A DNA stretch of 44,929 nt from an uncultured Lachnospiraceae bacterium (lineage in GTDB: Bacteria; Bacillota; Clostridia; Lachnospirales; Lachnospiraceae): the NCBI GenBank assembly GCA_910579085.1, contig CAJTRU010000029.1:1-44929 (forward strand), read 5' to 3'. The notes under the pieces are model-generated. The model was not told the origin of the DNA. It worked only from the letters and a program-made list of their open reading frames with translations, and did no database searches. Below are positions 25,436 through 33,761 of this stretch, in pieces. A program made the position numbers and the translations under genes. The first letter of the stretch is position 1; each line of letters begins with the position of its first letter.

Positions 25436-26917
25436 ATGGCATATAAAATTATGGTACAGGGAACTATGTCAAACGCTGGCAAAAGCCTGGTTGTAGCAGG
25501 GCTTGCACGTCTGTTCGCAAGGGAGGGGTATAAAACTGCCCCTTTTAAATCACAGAATATGGCACTTAATTCATATATTACAGAGGATGGATTTGAAATA
25601 GGGCGTGCACAGGCTGTCCAGGCTGAGGCAGCAGGAATTATGCCAGAAGTGTATATGAATCCGGTATTATTAAAACCTGTAAGCGAAATGGGTTCACAGG
25701 TTATTGTAAATGGGAAAGCTGTCTGTAATATGAAAGCAAAAGATTATTTCCAGTATAAGACAAAACTTGTGCCTGATATTATGGCTGCATTTAATTATCT
25801 GGATAAGAAGTTTGATGTTGTAATAATAGAAGGTGCAGGAAGCCCTGCTGAAATTAATCTGAAAGAAAATGATATTGTGAATATGGGGCTTGCAAAAATG
25901 ACAGATGCACCTGTACTGCTTGTAGGGGATATTGACAGAGGAGGTGTGTTTGCACAGATTTATGGGACTATTGCGCTGCTTGAAGAGGATGAGCGTAACA
26001 GGATAAAGGGGATTTTAATTAATAAATTCCGTGGTGATAAGTCAATACTTGCACCAGGGATTAAGATGCTTGAAGATAAATGCAATAAGCCAGTATATGG
26101 TGTTATTCCTTATATAAATATTGATATAGATGATGAAGACAGCTTGTCAGAAAGGCTTTCTAACCACCAATATACAGATATTGTGGATATAGCAGTAATA
26201 AAGCTTCCAAGGATTTCTAATTTTACAGATTTTAATGTATTTGGAAATTTTGAAGGTGTTTCACTTAGATATGTTGAAAATGCCAGGGATTTAAAAGAAC
26301 CTGATATTATATTTATACCTGGTACTAAAAATACTATAAAAGACCTTATGTGGATAAGGCAGAATGGAATTGAGGCAGCAGTTAAAAAAGCAAATTCAAA
26401 AGGCTGTATTGTTTTTGGAATTTGTGGCGGCTACCAGATGCTTGGCAATTCAATAAGTGACCCATATAATATAGAAGAAGGCGGGACTGCCAGTGGAATG
26501 GGGCTTATTGGTATTGATACTATATTTGGAAATGAGAAGAAAACAGTACAGACCAGTGGAAAACTGCAAAGTATTAGTGGTGTATTTGAGGGACTTTCTG
26601 GAAAGGAATATAATGGATATGAGATACATACAGGCATGACCTGCGGGGGTGGCCAGGATGGAATATATAATCCTGTTAATATATCATCAAGTGGTAATAA
26701 TATATATGGTTCATATATACATGGGCTTTTTGACAATGGGGATATAGCATATACTATAGTAAAGGCCCTTGCTGCCAGGAAAGGCGTTTGCCTGGATAAT
26801 ATTAACAGATTTAACTATAAGGAATATAAAGAGAAGCAGTATGATATACTTGCAGATGCAATAAAGGATAATGTGGATATGGATAAAATATGCAGATGCA
26901 TGGGAATACCACTTTAA
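25436..26917 (+). CDS. cobQ: adenosylcobyric acid synthase (CobQ/CbiP)
   Basis: CobQ uses glutamine and ATP to amidate four carboxylates of adenosylcobyrinic diamide, giving adenosylcobyric acid. The 493-residue length is normal. The N-terminal P-loop-like domain opens MVQGTMSNAGKSLVVAGL and contains FKSQNMALNSYITEDGFEIGRAQAVQAEAAG. The C-terminal class I amidotransferase domain has the nucleophile in FGICGGYQMLG and the His in SYIHGLFDN. AAGGG lies before the ATG. It is the first gene of cobQ-cobT-cobU. No cobalamin riboswitch is visible in the short 88-base gap upstream. Confidence 0.95.
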   Translation: MAYKIMVQGTMSNAGKSLVVAGLARLFAREGYKTAPFKSQNMALNSYITEDGFEIGRAQAVQAEAAGIMPEVYMNPVLLKPVSEMGSQVIVNGKAVCNMKAKDYFQYKTKLVPDIMAAFNYLDKKFDVVIIEGAGSPAEINLKENDIVNMGLAKMTDAPVLLVGDIDRGGVFAQIYGTIALLEEDERNRIKGILINKFRGDKSILAPGIKMLEDKCNKPVYGVIPYINIDIDDEDSLSERLSNHQYTDIVDIAVIKLPRISNFTDFNVFGNFEGVSLRYVENARDLKEPDIIFIPGTKNTIKDLMWIRQNGIEAAVKKANSKGCIVFGICGGYQMLGNSISDPYNIEEGGTASGMGLIGIDTIFGNEKKTVQTSGKLQSISGVFEGLSGKEYNGYEIHTGMTCGGGQDGIYNPVNISSSGNNIYGSYIHGLFDNGDIAYTIVKALAARKGVCLDNINRFNYKEYKEKQYDILADAIKDNVDMDKICRCMGIPL

Positions 26918-26938
26918 TATTATATGAGGCATAAAAAT

Positions 26939-28024
26939 ATGGATAAAGAAGAATTGTTTAATATAAAAATACAAAAACCTTGTAAAAAGGCCTATGGTGA
27001 TGCACAAATTCACTGGGATGCAATTGCAAAGCCCTTAGACGGGCTGGGGGTATTTGAAGATATTATTAAAAACATAGCAGGAATTACAGGAAATGCAGAT
27101 GTAATAATTGATAAAAAGGCTGTTGTTGTAATGTGTGCTGATAATGGAATTATAGAAGAAGGGGTAAGCCAGTCAGGACATGAAGTGACTACAGTTGTTT
27201 CATCAAATATAGCAAGGGGGATTGCCAGTGTATGCCGTATGGCGCAGATTGCTGGTGCAGATGTAATACCAGTTGATATTGGCATTAAAGATAACATTAA
27301 GATAAAAGGTCTTTTAGACAAAAAAGTTGCAAATGGTACTGCTAATTTTGCGAAAGAGCCAGCAATAACTAGTGAAGGGCTTTTACAGGCAATCCAGGCT
27401 GGAATAGATATTACCAGGGATTTAAAAAATAAGGGATATAAAATTATTGCTACAGGTGAGATGGGAATTGGAAATACAACTACAAGCAGTGCCCTTGCAA
27501 GCCTGATGTTAAATATTCCAGCCTGCAAGGTGGCTGGCAGAGGTGCCGGTCTGGATGATAAAGGCCTGGAAAAGAAAATTTCAGTAATAGAGGATGCAAT
27601 TAAAAAATATGGACTGGAAATCAGGGAAGAAAACAGCAGAGAAGAAACATTCAGGGCATTATGTTGTATTGGAGGGCTGGATATAGCAGGGCTTGCAGGT
27701 GTATTTATTGGTGGTGCGTTGTTCCATATACCAGTAGTTATTGATGGTGTTATATCAGCAGTGGCCGCACTGGCAGCAGAAAAACTTGTACCTGGATGTT
27801 ACCAGTATATGTTTGCTTCACATGCAGGCAAAGAACCAGCATGTATGCTAGTTCTTGACAGGCTTTCCCTTAAGCCCGTAATTGATGCAGGGCTTGCACT
27901 AGGTGAGGGCACAGGAGCTGTACTTTTATTTCCATTGCTTGATATGGTAATGGAAGTTTACAGGGAAAATACAACATTTAATGATATTAATATAACACAA
28001 TACAAGAGGTTTGCAGATATATGA
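26939..28024 (+). CDS. cobT: nicotinate-nucleotide:dimethylbenzimidazole phosphoribosyltransferase (CobT)
   Basis: CobT makes alpha-ribazole phosphate from nicotinate mononucleotide and a base, building the lower ligand of cobalamin. The start at 26939 (MDKEELFNIKI) is preferred over 26924 because GAGG falls nine bases before it; the protein then has 361 residues. Typical segments are ADNGIIEEGVSQSG, TGEMGIGNTTTSSAL, the CKVAGRGAGLDD block, and SHAGKEPACMLVLDRL near the end. The catalytic Glu is in the late region of the family (EGTGAVLLFPLLD). It overlaps cobU by four bases (ATGA), indicating translational coupling. Confidence 0.95.
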   Translation: MDKEELFNIKIQKPCKKAYGDAQIHWDAIAKPLDGLGVFEDIIKNIAGITGNADVIIDKKAVVVMCADNGIIEEGVSQSGHEVTTVVSSNIARGIASVCRMAQIAGADVIPVDIGIKDNIKIKGLLDKKVANGTANFAKEPAITSEGLLQAIQAGIDITRDLKNKGYKIIATGEMGIGNTTTSSALASLMLNIPACKVAGRGAGLDDKGLEKKISVIEDAIKKYGLEIREENSREETFRALCCIGGLDIAGLAGVFIGGALFHIPVVIDGVISAVAALAAEKLVPGCYQYMFASHAGKEPACMLVLDRLSLKPVIDAGLALGEGTGAVLLFPLLDMVMEVYRENTTFNDINITQYKRFADI

Positions 28025-28551
28025 TGGTTACAGTTACTGGAGGGAGTGGAAGCGGCAAATCAGAATATGCTGAGAATATACTGGCAGAACTAGTTAACAA
28101 AACAAAAGAACATAATAAACTATATTATATTGCCACGATGAAACCATATGGTGAAGATGCTGCCAGACGCATAAAACGCCATTATAAACTACGTGAAGGA
28201 AAAGGATTTATAACTATTGAATGTTATAATGATATTGATAACTGTATACTGGATAGTAAAAGCAATGTACTGCTTGAATGTATGTCAAACCTGGCAGCAA
28301 ATGAAATGTTTATGGAAACAATAAAAGACAAAGATTATGTTTACCATAAGATATGCAATGGAATAGACAGGTTAAAAAAAATAACAGATAATCTTGTAAT
28401 TGTGACAAATGATATATTTGCTGACGGGGTTGTATATGATAAAAGCACAATGGAGTATATGGAACTTCTTGGCATGTTAAACCAGTATCTTTCAAAGATT
28501 AGTGACAGGGTTATTGAAGTGGTTTATTCTTGCCCTGTGGTTATTATATAG
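28021..28551 (+). CDS. cobU: adenosylcobinamide kinase/guanylyltransferase (CobU)
   Basis: CobU phosphorylates adenosylcobinamide and then adds GMP, giving adenosyl-GDP-cobinamide for the final assembly step. The 176-residue protein has the P-loop TGGSGSGKSEYAE, the IKRH segment with the guanylylated His in the expected place (RRIKRHYKLREGKGF), and TNDIFADGVVYD. It overlaps cobT by four bases. CobS, which would join this product to alpha-ribazole, is not in the window, so the pathway must be completed elsewhere. Confidence 0.9.
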   Translation: MMVTVTGGSGSGKSEYAENILAELVNKTKEHNKLYYIATMKPYGEDAARRIKRHYKLREGKGFITIECYNDIDNCILDSKSNVLLECMSNLAANEMFMETIKDKDYVYHKICNGIDRLKKITDNLVIVTNDIFADGVVYDKSTMEYMELLGMLNQYLSKISDRVIEVVYSCPVVII

Positions 28552-28610
28552 TGTCTGGTAAAGAATACAAATGTACCATATAACAAGATTAAGAAAGGTG
28601 GGGCATAAAT

Positions 28611-29138
28611 ATGAAAAAGAGTAAAAAGAATATAATATTTGCATTATTATTTATTGCAGGGATTTTTTTGTTTTTTGTTTTAATGGATATACAGGAGATA
28701 ATGGATTATTCTAAAATAGAAGCAGCAGGAAAAAAAGTCTTAACCCCTGTTAATGTAAAACAGAAAACTAGAAAAAGATATTATAAGGGAAGAACAACTG
28801 AAACAATAACTAATTATGTACAGTTTGTTGTTGAAATCAATAATACCAGAACTTCTTTTTATATGGAAACAGTAGAAGCATATGGCGAAAATTCCCCTTC
28901 AGCAGGGCTTCAGGCAGTTGCTTCAAAAAAGACAATTGAAAGATACATATTTTATACAGATAAACATATTTATTATTCAAAAAAATCTGCCACAACAAGT
29001 GAGTATATTAAAGAAAGTATAATAGACAAACTGGCTGTATTTTGCATTATAATGGTTTTTATGGGGCTGGTATTTCTCGTTGTAAATATATCAGATAAAA
29101 TTATAGAAAAACGCAGGATGAAAGATAAATATATATAA
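28611..29138 (+). CDS. DUF3592-like membrane protein
   Basis: This 175-residue protein has one hydrophobic helix near each end (about 8-26 and 143-163) and a central beta-rich domain with YVQFVVEINNTRTSFYMETVE, the layout of DUF3592 proteins. A region before it, KTRKRYYKGRTTET, is strongly basic. The C-terminal tail is positively charged. AAGGTGGGG lies upstream of the ATG. It begins 59 bases after cobU but is unrelated to that pathway. The role is unknown; the family call is moderate. Confidence 0.65.
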   Translation: MKKSKKNIIFALLFIAGIFLFFVLMDIQEIMDYSKIEAAGKKVLTPVNVKQKTRKRYYKGRTTETITNYVQFVVEINNTRTSFYMETVEAYGENSPSAGLQAVASKKTIERYIFYTDKHIYYSKKSATTSEYIKESIIDKLAVFCIIMVFMGLVFLVVNISDKIIEKRRMKDKYI

Positions 29139-29240
29139 GATTTCCAGTTATTTTTTTATTTTGTGTTTTATTGCAGGCCGCTGGTGGCACGCAAAACCGT
29201 CCGCCCGGCAAATCACACCAACAAAAGATAACTGTAAATC
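29139..29240. repeat. 102-base imperfect palindrome with GC-rich centre
   Basis: The arms pair in register through GATTT/AAATC, CAGTTAT/ATAACTG, TGTG/CACA, GCCG/CGGC and GGTGG/CCGCC, around a loop of about 13 bases (29193-29205 region). The centre is far richer in G and C than its surroundings. It begins at the stop codon of the DUF3592-like gene. It could be a long terminator, a structured RNA or a small palindromic mobile element. Confidence 0.6.
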
Positions 29241-29269
29241 AAATAATTAAAGACTATCTAGTTATTGTA

Positions 29270-29278
29270 TGTTATAAT
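29270..29278 (+). promoter_or_regulatory. candidate extended -10 promoter of the DUF4253 gene
   Basis: TGTTATAAT is a perfect extended -10 element 65 bases before the ATG at 29344. No good -35 is seen, which is acceptable for extended -10 promoters. AGACTA and TAGTCT flank it as an inverted pair (about 29251 and 29286). Confidence 0.4.
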
Positions 29279-29343
29279 AATGCTGTAGTCTAAGAAAAGT
29301 ATTTTAATTATATATATTTGTATAAAACTGGAAAGGAGAACAT

Positions 29344-30192
29344 ATGGGGTTATTTAAAGAAGCACCTTATAAGGAAGCAACACAAAATATTATTGATGTA
29401 ATTGGCTGCAATTACAAAGTTTTTGATACAGCGTGTACTGCTGGTGAGGTAAACAGGGTTTATGTGGAAGAAATTGAGCGTGGTAAGAAGGAAGGATTTA
29501 TACCTGTTTTAGTACCATGTGATGATATTCTTGACGAATGGTTCCATCTTGAGGATGAAGATAAGGAAAAGTTAAAAAAAGAAACTACTAATGAAAAAAG
29601 GCAGGCTATTATTAATGCTGCTAATGATAATGGGAAAGAACTTTTACAGGAATGGTATAATTCAGCTATTGAAGATTTTGCAGAAGATGAAAGTGAGATG
29701 GAAAGTTTTCTTGGAAGTATGGGTAATCCTGTGTCTGTAGATGATTTTGAGAGTGAAGAATATTATGAAGACTTTATGGAGGAGATGGGAGAAAACGGAC
29801 CAATAAATGAACTATCTACATTTGCCATGTTTGCAGAAGACGGTGAAATAGAGGAAACAATACTTTTTGAAGTTCCTGTGGACGAACCCTGGAAGCTTAT
29901 AGCATGGTTTCCAATGGGAGGATGGAATGAATGTCCTGCACCAGAAGAAATGATATCAGTATGCCGTTACTGGTATAAAAAATACGGTGCATATCCAGCA
30001 GTTATAACACATGATACTATTGAATTTTATGTTGAAAAGCCTGTAACAGATGAAGAAGAGGCATGGGAACTTGCCAAAGAACATTTTGCATTTTCTTCTG
30101 ACAGGGTATACCAGTGTACTGCAACTTATACTCTTGGTGAAGTGGCAGAATGTTTAATGAATTCTAAAGTATGGTTTTTCTGGTGGGATTAA
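29344..30192 (+). CDS. DUF4253 domain-containing protein
   Basis: This 282-residue soluble acidic protein ends in a DUF4253-like domain: WKLIAWFPMGGWNECPAPEEM, CRYWYKKYGAYPAVITHDTIEFYVEKP, then ATYTLGEVAECLMNSKVWFFWWD. The first half has FIPVLVPCDDILDEWFHLE, also seen in this family. GGAAAGGAG precedes the ATG. DUF4253 has no established biochemical role; in other genomes such proteins occur singly or near toxin-immunity loci, but nothing here shows a toxin. It is followed by a membrane protein gene 57 bases later. Confidence 0.8.
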   Translation: MGLFKEAPYKEATQNIIDVIGCNYKVFDTACTAGEVNRVYVEEIERGKKEGFIPVLVPCDDILDEWFHLEDEDKEKLKKETTNEKRQAIINAANDNGKELLQEWYNSAIEDFAEDESEMESFLGSMGNPVSVDDFESEEYYEDFMEEMGENGPINELSTFAMFAEDGEIEETILFEVPVDEPWKLIAWFPMGGWNECPAPEEMISVCRYWYKKYGAYPAVITHDTIEFYVEKPVTDEEEAWELAKEHFAFSSDRVYQCTATYTLGEVAECLMNSKVWFFWWD

Positions 30193-30249
30193 TATAATAT
30201 ATATTTATAGGAATATCTGATAAGAGTTATATGGAAAAGGTTGGTTAAT

Positions 30250-30966
30250 ATGGATACATATAAACAGTGGCTTGAAACTGAAAAAGACTGGATAGGCAGT
30301 TACTGTAAAAAAGTAAAAGTAATGTCAGTTTTAAAAGTAGTTCCTGCTACAATAATTATACTTGCACTATTTTTTGGAGGGCTGGCAGCAGTTAGTGGTG
30401 ATGTGTCAGTAAATGCTGTGCTTGAAGGTGCATCAGGAGGTTTGTTTATTGGCATATTTGTCTGTTTAATTTACATTGTAATATTGTTTCCAGCTTTATC
30501 TCCAAAAAGGTATGTTAAAAAAATAGATAAGGCTGTAAGTAAGGCTGGCCTGGATGATTTTTACAAAGAACAGCTTGCAAGGGAATTTTTAGAGGCAGAA
30601 AATAATGTGAAAAAAACGTTTAGTTTTGATATGAAAGGCCCAAACTCTAAAAATACACCTGCCAGGTTTGTTGTATCGGAAAATTATGCAATGTTAGAGG
30701 GCGGTTTTCCATATGCAATAATTGTAAAATTGCATGATATAAAAGAAATAAAGGCTTCACAGGAAAAGAAAACTGCTTACAGAAGAAGCGGAAATGTACA
30801 TACTTCTTATTTCTTTACATTATATACAATCCAGTTTTACCGTTTTGACAGGGCACAGAGAGGGCTTTCTGGTAAAGATTTACCAGATGAGGCAATGGGT
30901 TTTATGGATAAAGAGATACGTGACAGGGCAATATCATTATTAGAGAAAAATAAACAGGAATATTAA
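30250..30966 (+). CDS. membrane protein with a cytosolic C-terminal domain, unknown family
   Basis: This 238-residue protein starts at the ATG at 30250 (MDTYKQWLETEKDW); the TTG at 30241 abuts the AAAAGG site and is rejected. Two hydrophobic helices (about residues 26-49 and 66-83) are followed by a soluble region with ARFVVSENYAMLEGGFPYAIIVKLHDIKEI, a pattern like a pleckstrin-homology or YcxB-like beta sandwich, and a TLYTIQFYRF strand. I do not recognise the family firmly. It follows the DUF4253 gene and may share its transcript. A strong terminator follows. Confidence 0.7.
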   Translation: MDTYKQWLETEKDWIGSYCKKVKVMSVLKVVPATIIILALFFGGLAAVSGDVSVNAVLEGASGGLFIGIFVCLIYIVILFPALSPKRYVKKIDKAVSKAGLDDFYKEQLAREFLEAENNVKKTFSFDMKGPNSKNTPARFVVSENYAMLEGGFPYAIIVKLHDIKEIKASQEKKTAYRRSGNVHTSYFFTLYTIQFYRFDRAQRGLSGKDLPDEAMGFMDKEIRDRAISLLEKNKQEY

Positions 30967-30978
30967 TGGGCTGGGTAT

Positions 30979-31030
30979 AAAAAATATTCCACCTGTGCAG
31001 TTATAATCTGCCAGGTGGAATATTTTTATT
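30979..31030 (+). terminator. rho-independent terminator
   Basis: A 16-pair stem (AAAAATATTCCACCTG at about 30980-30995 with its complement at 31012-31027) with an inner TGCAG/CTGC extension is followed by TTATTT. It lies 13 bases after the membrane protein stop. The 3-prime arm touches the end of the small minus-strand ORF at 31026. Confidence 0.85.
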
Positions 31031-31088
31031 TAACAATTTTATAATCATCAACTGCTTTTTCTTCGTCCCATTCAAACTGTAAAGACAT
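31026..31088 (-). pseudogene. 20-codon ORF resembling the N-terminus of BrnT
   Basis: A tiny ORF with a usable AAGGA site encodes MSLQFEWDEEKAVDDYKIVK and then stops. The FEWDEEKA core closely resembles the opening of BrnT-type ribonuclease toxins, which continue for about 90 residues. Nothing after it continues the family, and no BrnA antitoxin is near. It is most simply a truncated remnant, though a real micro-ORF is possible. It lies 25 bases after the PAP2-like gene stop. Confidence 0.4.
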
Positions 31089-31113
31089 ATATTATTCCTT
31101 TTTTTATAATTTT

Positions 31114-31827
31114 TTACTGTAACTCCCTGCGGTGTTTTAAACTTTTTACAAGTTTATTCCGCTGGTTTAAATTTCTGTATGGTACATTATAGTGTACCAG
31201 AACGGGCCTGTATATAATAATATAATAAAATATATATAGCGCTACTGCACAGACAAGGTCAATAAATGAGTGCTGTTTTAAAAATAATGTTGACATACAT
31301 ATTAATATACATAATATAAGTGAACTGTTTTTTATCCATTTTTTATTTTTAAAATACTGGCTTGTAGCTATGCCAACATGTATTGCAACAGAGTTATATA
31401 CATGTATGCTTGGACATACATTTGTGTCTGTATCAGTGGCATATAGTATTGATATTATATTAGTAAATATATTTTCACGTTCAAATGAATCTGGACGCAT
31501 ATTTTGTGCATTTGGAAAAAATGTATATATTATTAAACTGGTGGTCATTCCCATAACAAGTATTGCAGCACATCTATAGAAATCATCTATATATTTTGTC
31601 TGAAAGAAAAGGAAAACCAGGCTTGCTGCCACATATGCAAACCATAAGAGATATGGTATTATAAATATTTCACAAAATGGTATAAAATCATCTATAATAC
31701 AGTGGACTTCACTAAATTTTACATCGTTGCGCTGTTCAAGTAATATAAACCATACCATATATATTGGAAGGTAAAGAATTATAATGGCGTGTTTATACTT
31801 AAATAGAAATTGTTTTAATTTCTTCAT
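31114..31827 (-). CDS. PAP2-like membrane phosphatase
   Basis: This 237-residue protein has about six membrane helices. The PAP2 motifs are NMRPDSFE, CPSIHVYNSVAIHVG (the PSxH motif with its His) and LFLKQHSFIDLVCA (the second His and Asp). This is the pattern of the PAP2/inositol-phosphoryl transferase superfamily, which removes or moves phosphate on lipids at the membrane surface. An AGGA site precedes the ATG. It follows the DUF5662 gene by 26 bases on the same strand, so the two are probably cotranscribed. The lipid substrate is unknown. Confidence 0.82.
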   Translation of the reverse strand: MKKLKQFLFKYKHAIIILYLPIYMVWFILLEQRNDVKFSEVHCIIDDFIPFCEIFIIPYLLWFAYVAASLVFLFFQTKYIDDFYRCAAILVMGMTTSLIIYTFFPNAQNMRPDSFERENIFTNIISILYATDTDTNVCPSIHVYNSVAIHVGIATSQYFKNKKWIKNSSLILCILICMSTLFLKQHSFIDLVCAVALYIFYYIIIYRPVLVHYNVPYRNLNQRNKLVKSLKHRRELQ

Positions 31828-31853
31828 TAAAAAATCCTCCAGTTAGCTGGTAG

Positions 31854-32414
31854 TTACCATTTACGTGAATGTTTCCAGTCTATTTCATTCCGTATATATT
31901 TAAAAGTTTCGTCTTCCCCTTTTTCAGCAAGCATATTAAGTAATTTTTCAATAAGTTTCCTGGTATCAGGATGTAATACATAATGGGACTGGTTTTTAGT
32001 GTAGTATGCAAGAGGAAATGAGTCATCATAGGAATTTCTATTATAATTCTTACTTGCTGCTACCCTGTCACAAAACATTTCTATAACAAAACGTTCAGGC
32101 ATTGGCATTCCCTGTAAACCATCTTGTGGTTTTAAGGAATAATCTATCCAGTATTCAAAATGATGCCTGTTTCTTCCTTTGTGGTGCAGCCATGCGGATG
32201 AATATCCATAAACTTCTTTTTCACCAAAGTTAGGGCTTCTCTTGCCACCCTGGTAATATTTTACACCAGCGAGAAATTCAACAGGATGGTATTTTGACCA
32301 GTCATGCATAATACCCTGTTTGTAAAGTCCTGCACGGAAGCAAAGCCCGCGTACAAGTTTTTTATGGTGTAATATAGTTGAAAGGTGTCCAAAGAAATTA
32401 TTCCATAAATTCAT
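31854..32414 (-). CDS. DUF5662 family protein
   Basis: This 186-residue soluble protein has the DUF5662 pattern: HKKLVRGLCFRAGLYKQGIMHDWSKYHPVEF near the N-terminus, then HHKGRNRHHFEYWIDY and PERFVIEMFCDRVAASKNY. The many conserved His and Asp (HDWSKYH, HHKGRNRHH) suggest a metal-binding HD-like fold, so a phosphohydrolase activity is possible, but the family has no proven function. It is cytosolic. It heads a likely two-gene unit with the PAP2-like gene. Confidence 0.85.
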   Translation of the reverse strand: MNLWNNFFGHLSTILHHKKLVRGLCFRAGLYKQGIMHDWSKYHPVEFLAGVKYYQGGKRSPNFGEKEVYGYSSAWLHHKGRNRHHFEYWIDYSLKPQDGLQGMPMPERFVIEMFCDRVAASKNYNRNSYDDSFPLAYYTKNQSHYVLHPDTRKLIEKLLNMLAEKGEDETFKYIRNEIDWKHSRKW

Positions 32415-32507
32415 AAAATCAATCCATTTCTATATTGGTATTCCTGCAAGTGTACATATTATATTCCAATATAATATGTAAGTCAATCAATGTTATACAA
32501 ACTTAAT

Positions 32508-33524
32508 TTACTTTTCATTTTTATTACGCCACTGGCCTGGAGTAACTCCTTTCCATTTTTTAAATGTGCGTATAAGGTGGCTACAGTCTGCAAATCCTGT
32601 TTCACTGCTTATAGTTGTAAGGTCTAAATTTGTCATAAGAAGCAGGTCTTCTGCTTTATTAAGCCTGGTAAATTCAATATATTCTTTGCATGACTGGTGG
32701 TATGTCTGCTTAAACAGTTTGGCAAAGTTGGAATAGCTCATCCCACACATTCCAGCGAGGCTGCTTATTTTTATAGGTTCATTATAATGTTTATCAATAT
32801 ATTCTGTAATCCCTGCAAATTCACTGGATTTGTTATCTGATATTCTTATTGCTTCGTCTATATCCAGCCCGCGTCCAATCCAGTTTCTTGCAAAATATGA
32901 TAATAAAGCTGATATATGTGAGCATACTACTATATCATAGCCATAATTCCTGTTTTCCATTTCCTTTATACATGTATTAAATATATTATATATAGAAATA
33001 TCCTTTAGCATTTCTGAAGAAAAATAAATATATTCAGGGTTTTTGTTATATGCAAGCTGGAATATTTTAAGAAACCTTGCCTTATAACATGTGTTTATAT
33101 TTAGGAAATTCATGTCAAATTTAATTATCTGGTATTTTATATTATATTGTTCCATAATTAATTTTTTCTCTGGTACTGGCATTATTGAATTGTGCTTTAA
33201 ATCATATTTAGGATTAAGCATCTGGTTTTCCTTTGATGCAGTAAATGCAGATTTTGACTTATCAAGGCCATGCCGGCTGTTTTTGTTATCTTTAAGTTTG
33301 TTAATTGAATGTATAAGTTGTGGAAAAAATATAATTATATCACCTGGACGGAGGATATAAACATAATTGCCACATGTAGCTTCTACATCACCTTCCAGTA
33401 TATGCAGTATTTCAAAAAAATAATGCCAGTGCGGCAGTACAGGGAAATTTTCATTTGTTGCTGTATAGTTAAATGCGACTAATGGTGCATTGAGCCTGTC
33501 GCTGTATTCATAAAGGTTTTTCAT
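32508..33524 (-). CDS. AraC-family transcriptional regulator with cupin domain
   Basis: This 338-residue regulator has an N-terminal cupin-like sensing domain (LPHWHYFFEILHILEGDVEATCGNYVYILRPGDIIIFFPQLIHSI, about residues 29-80), a long linker region, and a C-terminal pair of helix-turn-helix motifs (ISSLAGMCGMSYSNFAKLFKQTY and ISSETGFADCSHLIRTFKKWKGVTPGQWR). AGGATGG precedes the ATG. It is divergent from the ABC exporter operon across 237 bases, the usual arrangement for a local regulator, so it probably controls that operon and itself. The inducer is unknown. Confidence 0.9.
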   Translation of the reverse strand: MKNLYEYSDRLNAPLVAFNYTATNENFPVLPHWHYFFEILHILEGDVEATCGNYVYILRPGDIIIFFPQLIHSINKLKDNKNSRHGLDKSKSAFTASKENQMLNPKYDLKHNSIMPVPEKKLIMEQYNIKYQIIKFDMNFLNINTCYKARFLKIFQLAYNKNPEYIYFSSEMLKDISIYNIFNTCIKEMENRNYGYDIVVCSHISALLSYFARNWIGRGLDIDEAIRISDNKSSEFAGITEYIDKHYNEPIKISSLAGMCGMSYSNFAKLFKQTYHQSCKEYIEFTRLNKAEDLLLMTNLDLTTISSETGFADCSHLIRTFKKWKGVTPGQWRNKNEK

Positions 33525-33761
33525 TTTACCATCCTTTCAAGCAGGTGTTCTGGTTATCTGGTACATAATTTTATTCAATATTTATTATAGGTTATATTTT
33601 AAAAAAAGTACAGGTAATATAATGCTTTGCTACAATTTTGACATATTTTGGAGCTGTAAAAAATAAGAGATTTGTACAATTTTTTGATAAATTTATTATA
33701 TTATAGCACAAGTACTGGTGATATACTCTTACTTACTGTTATCAAAAGGAGGTATAAACGC

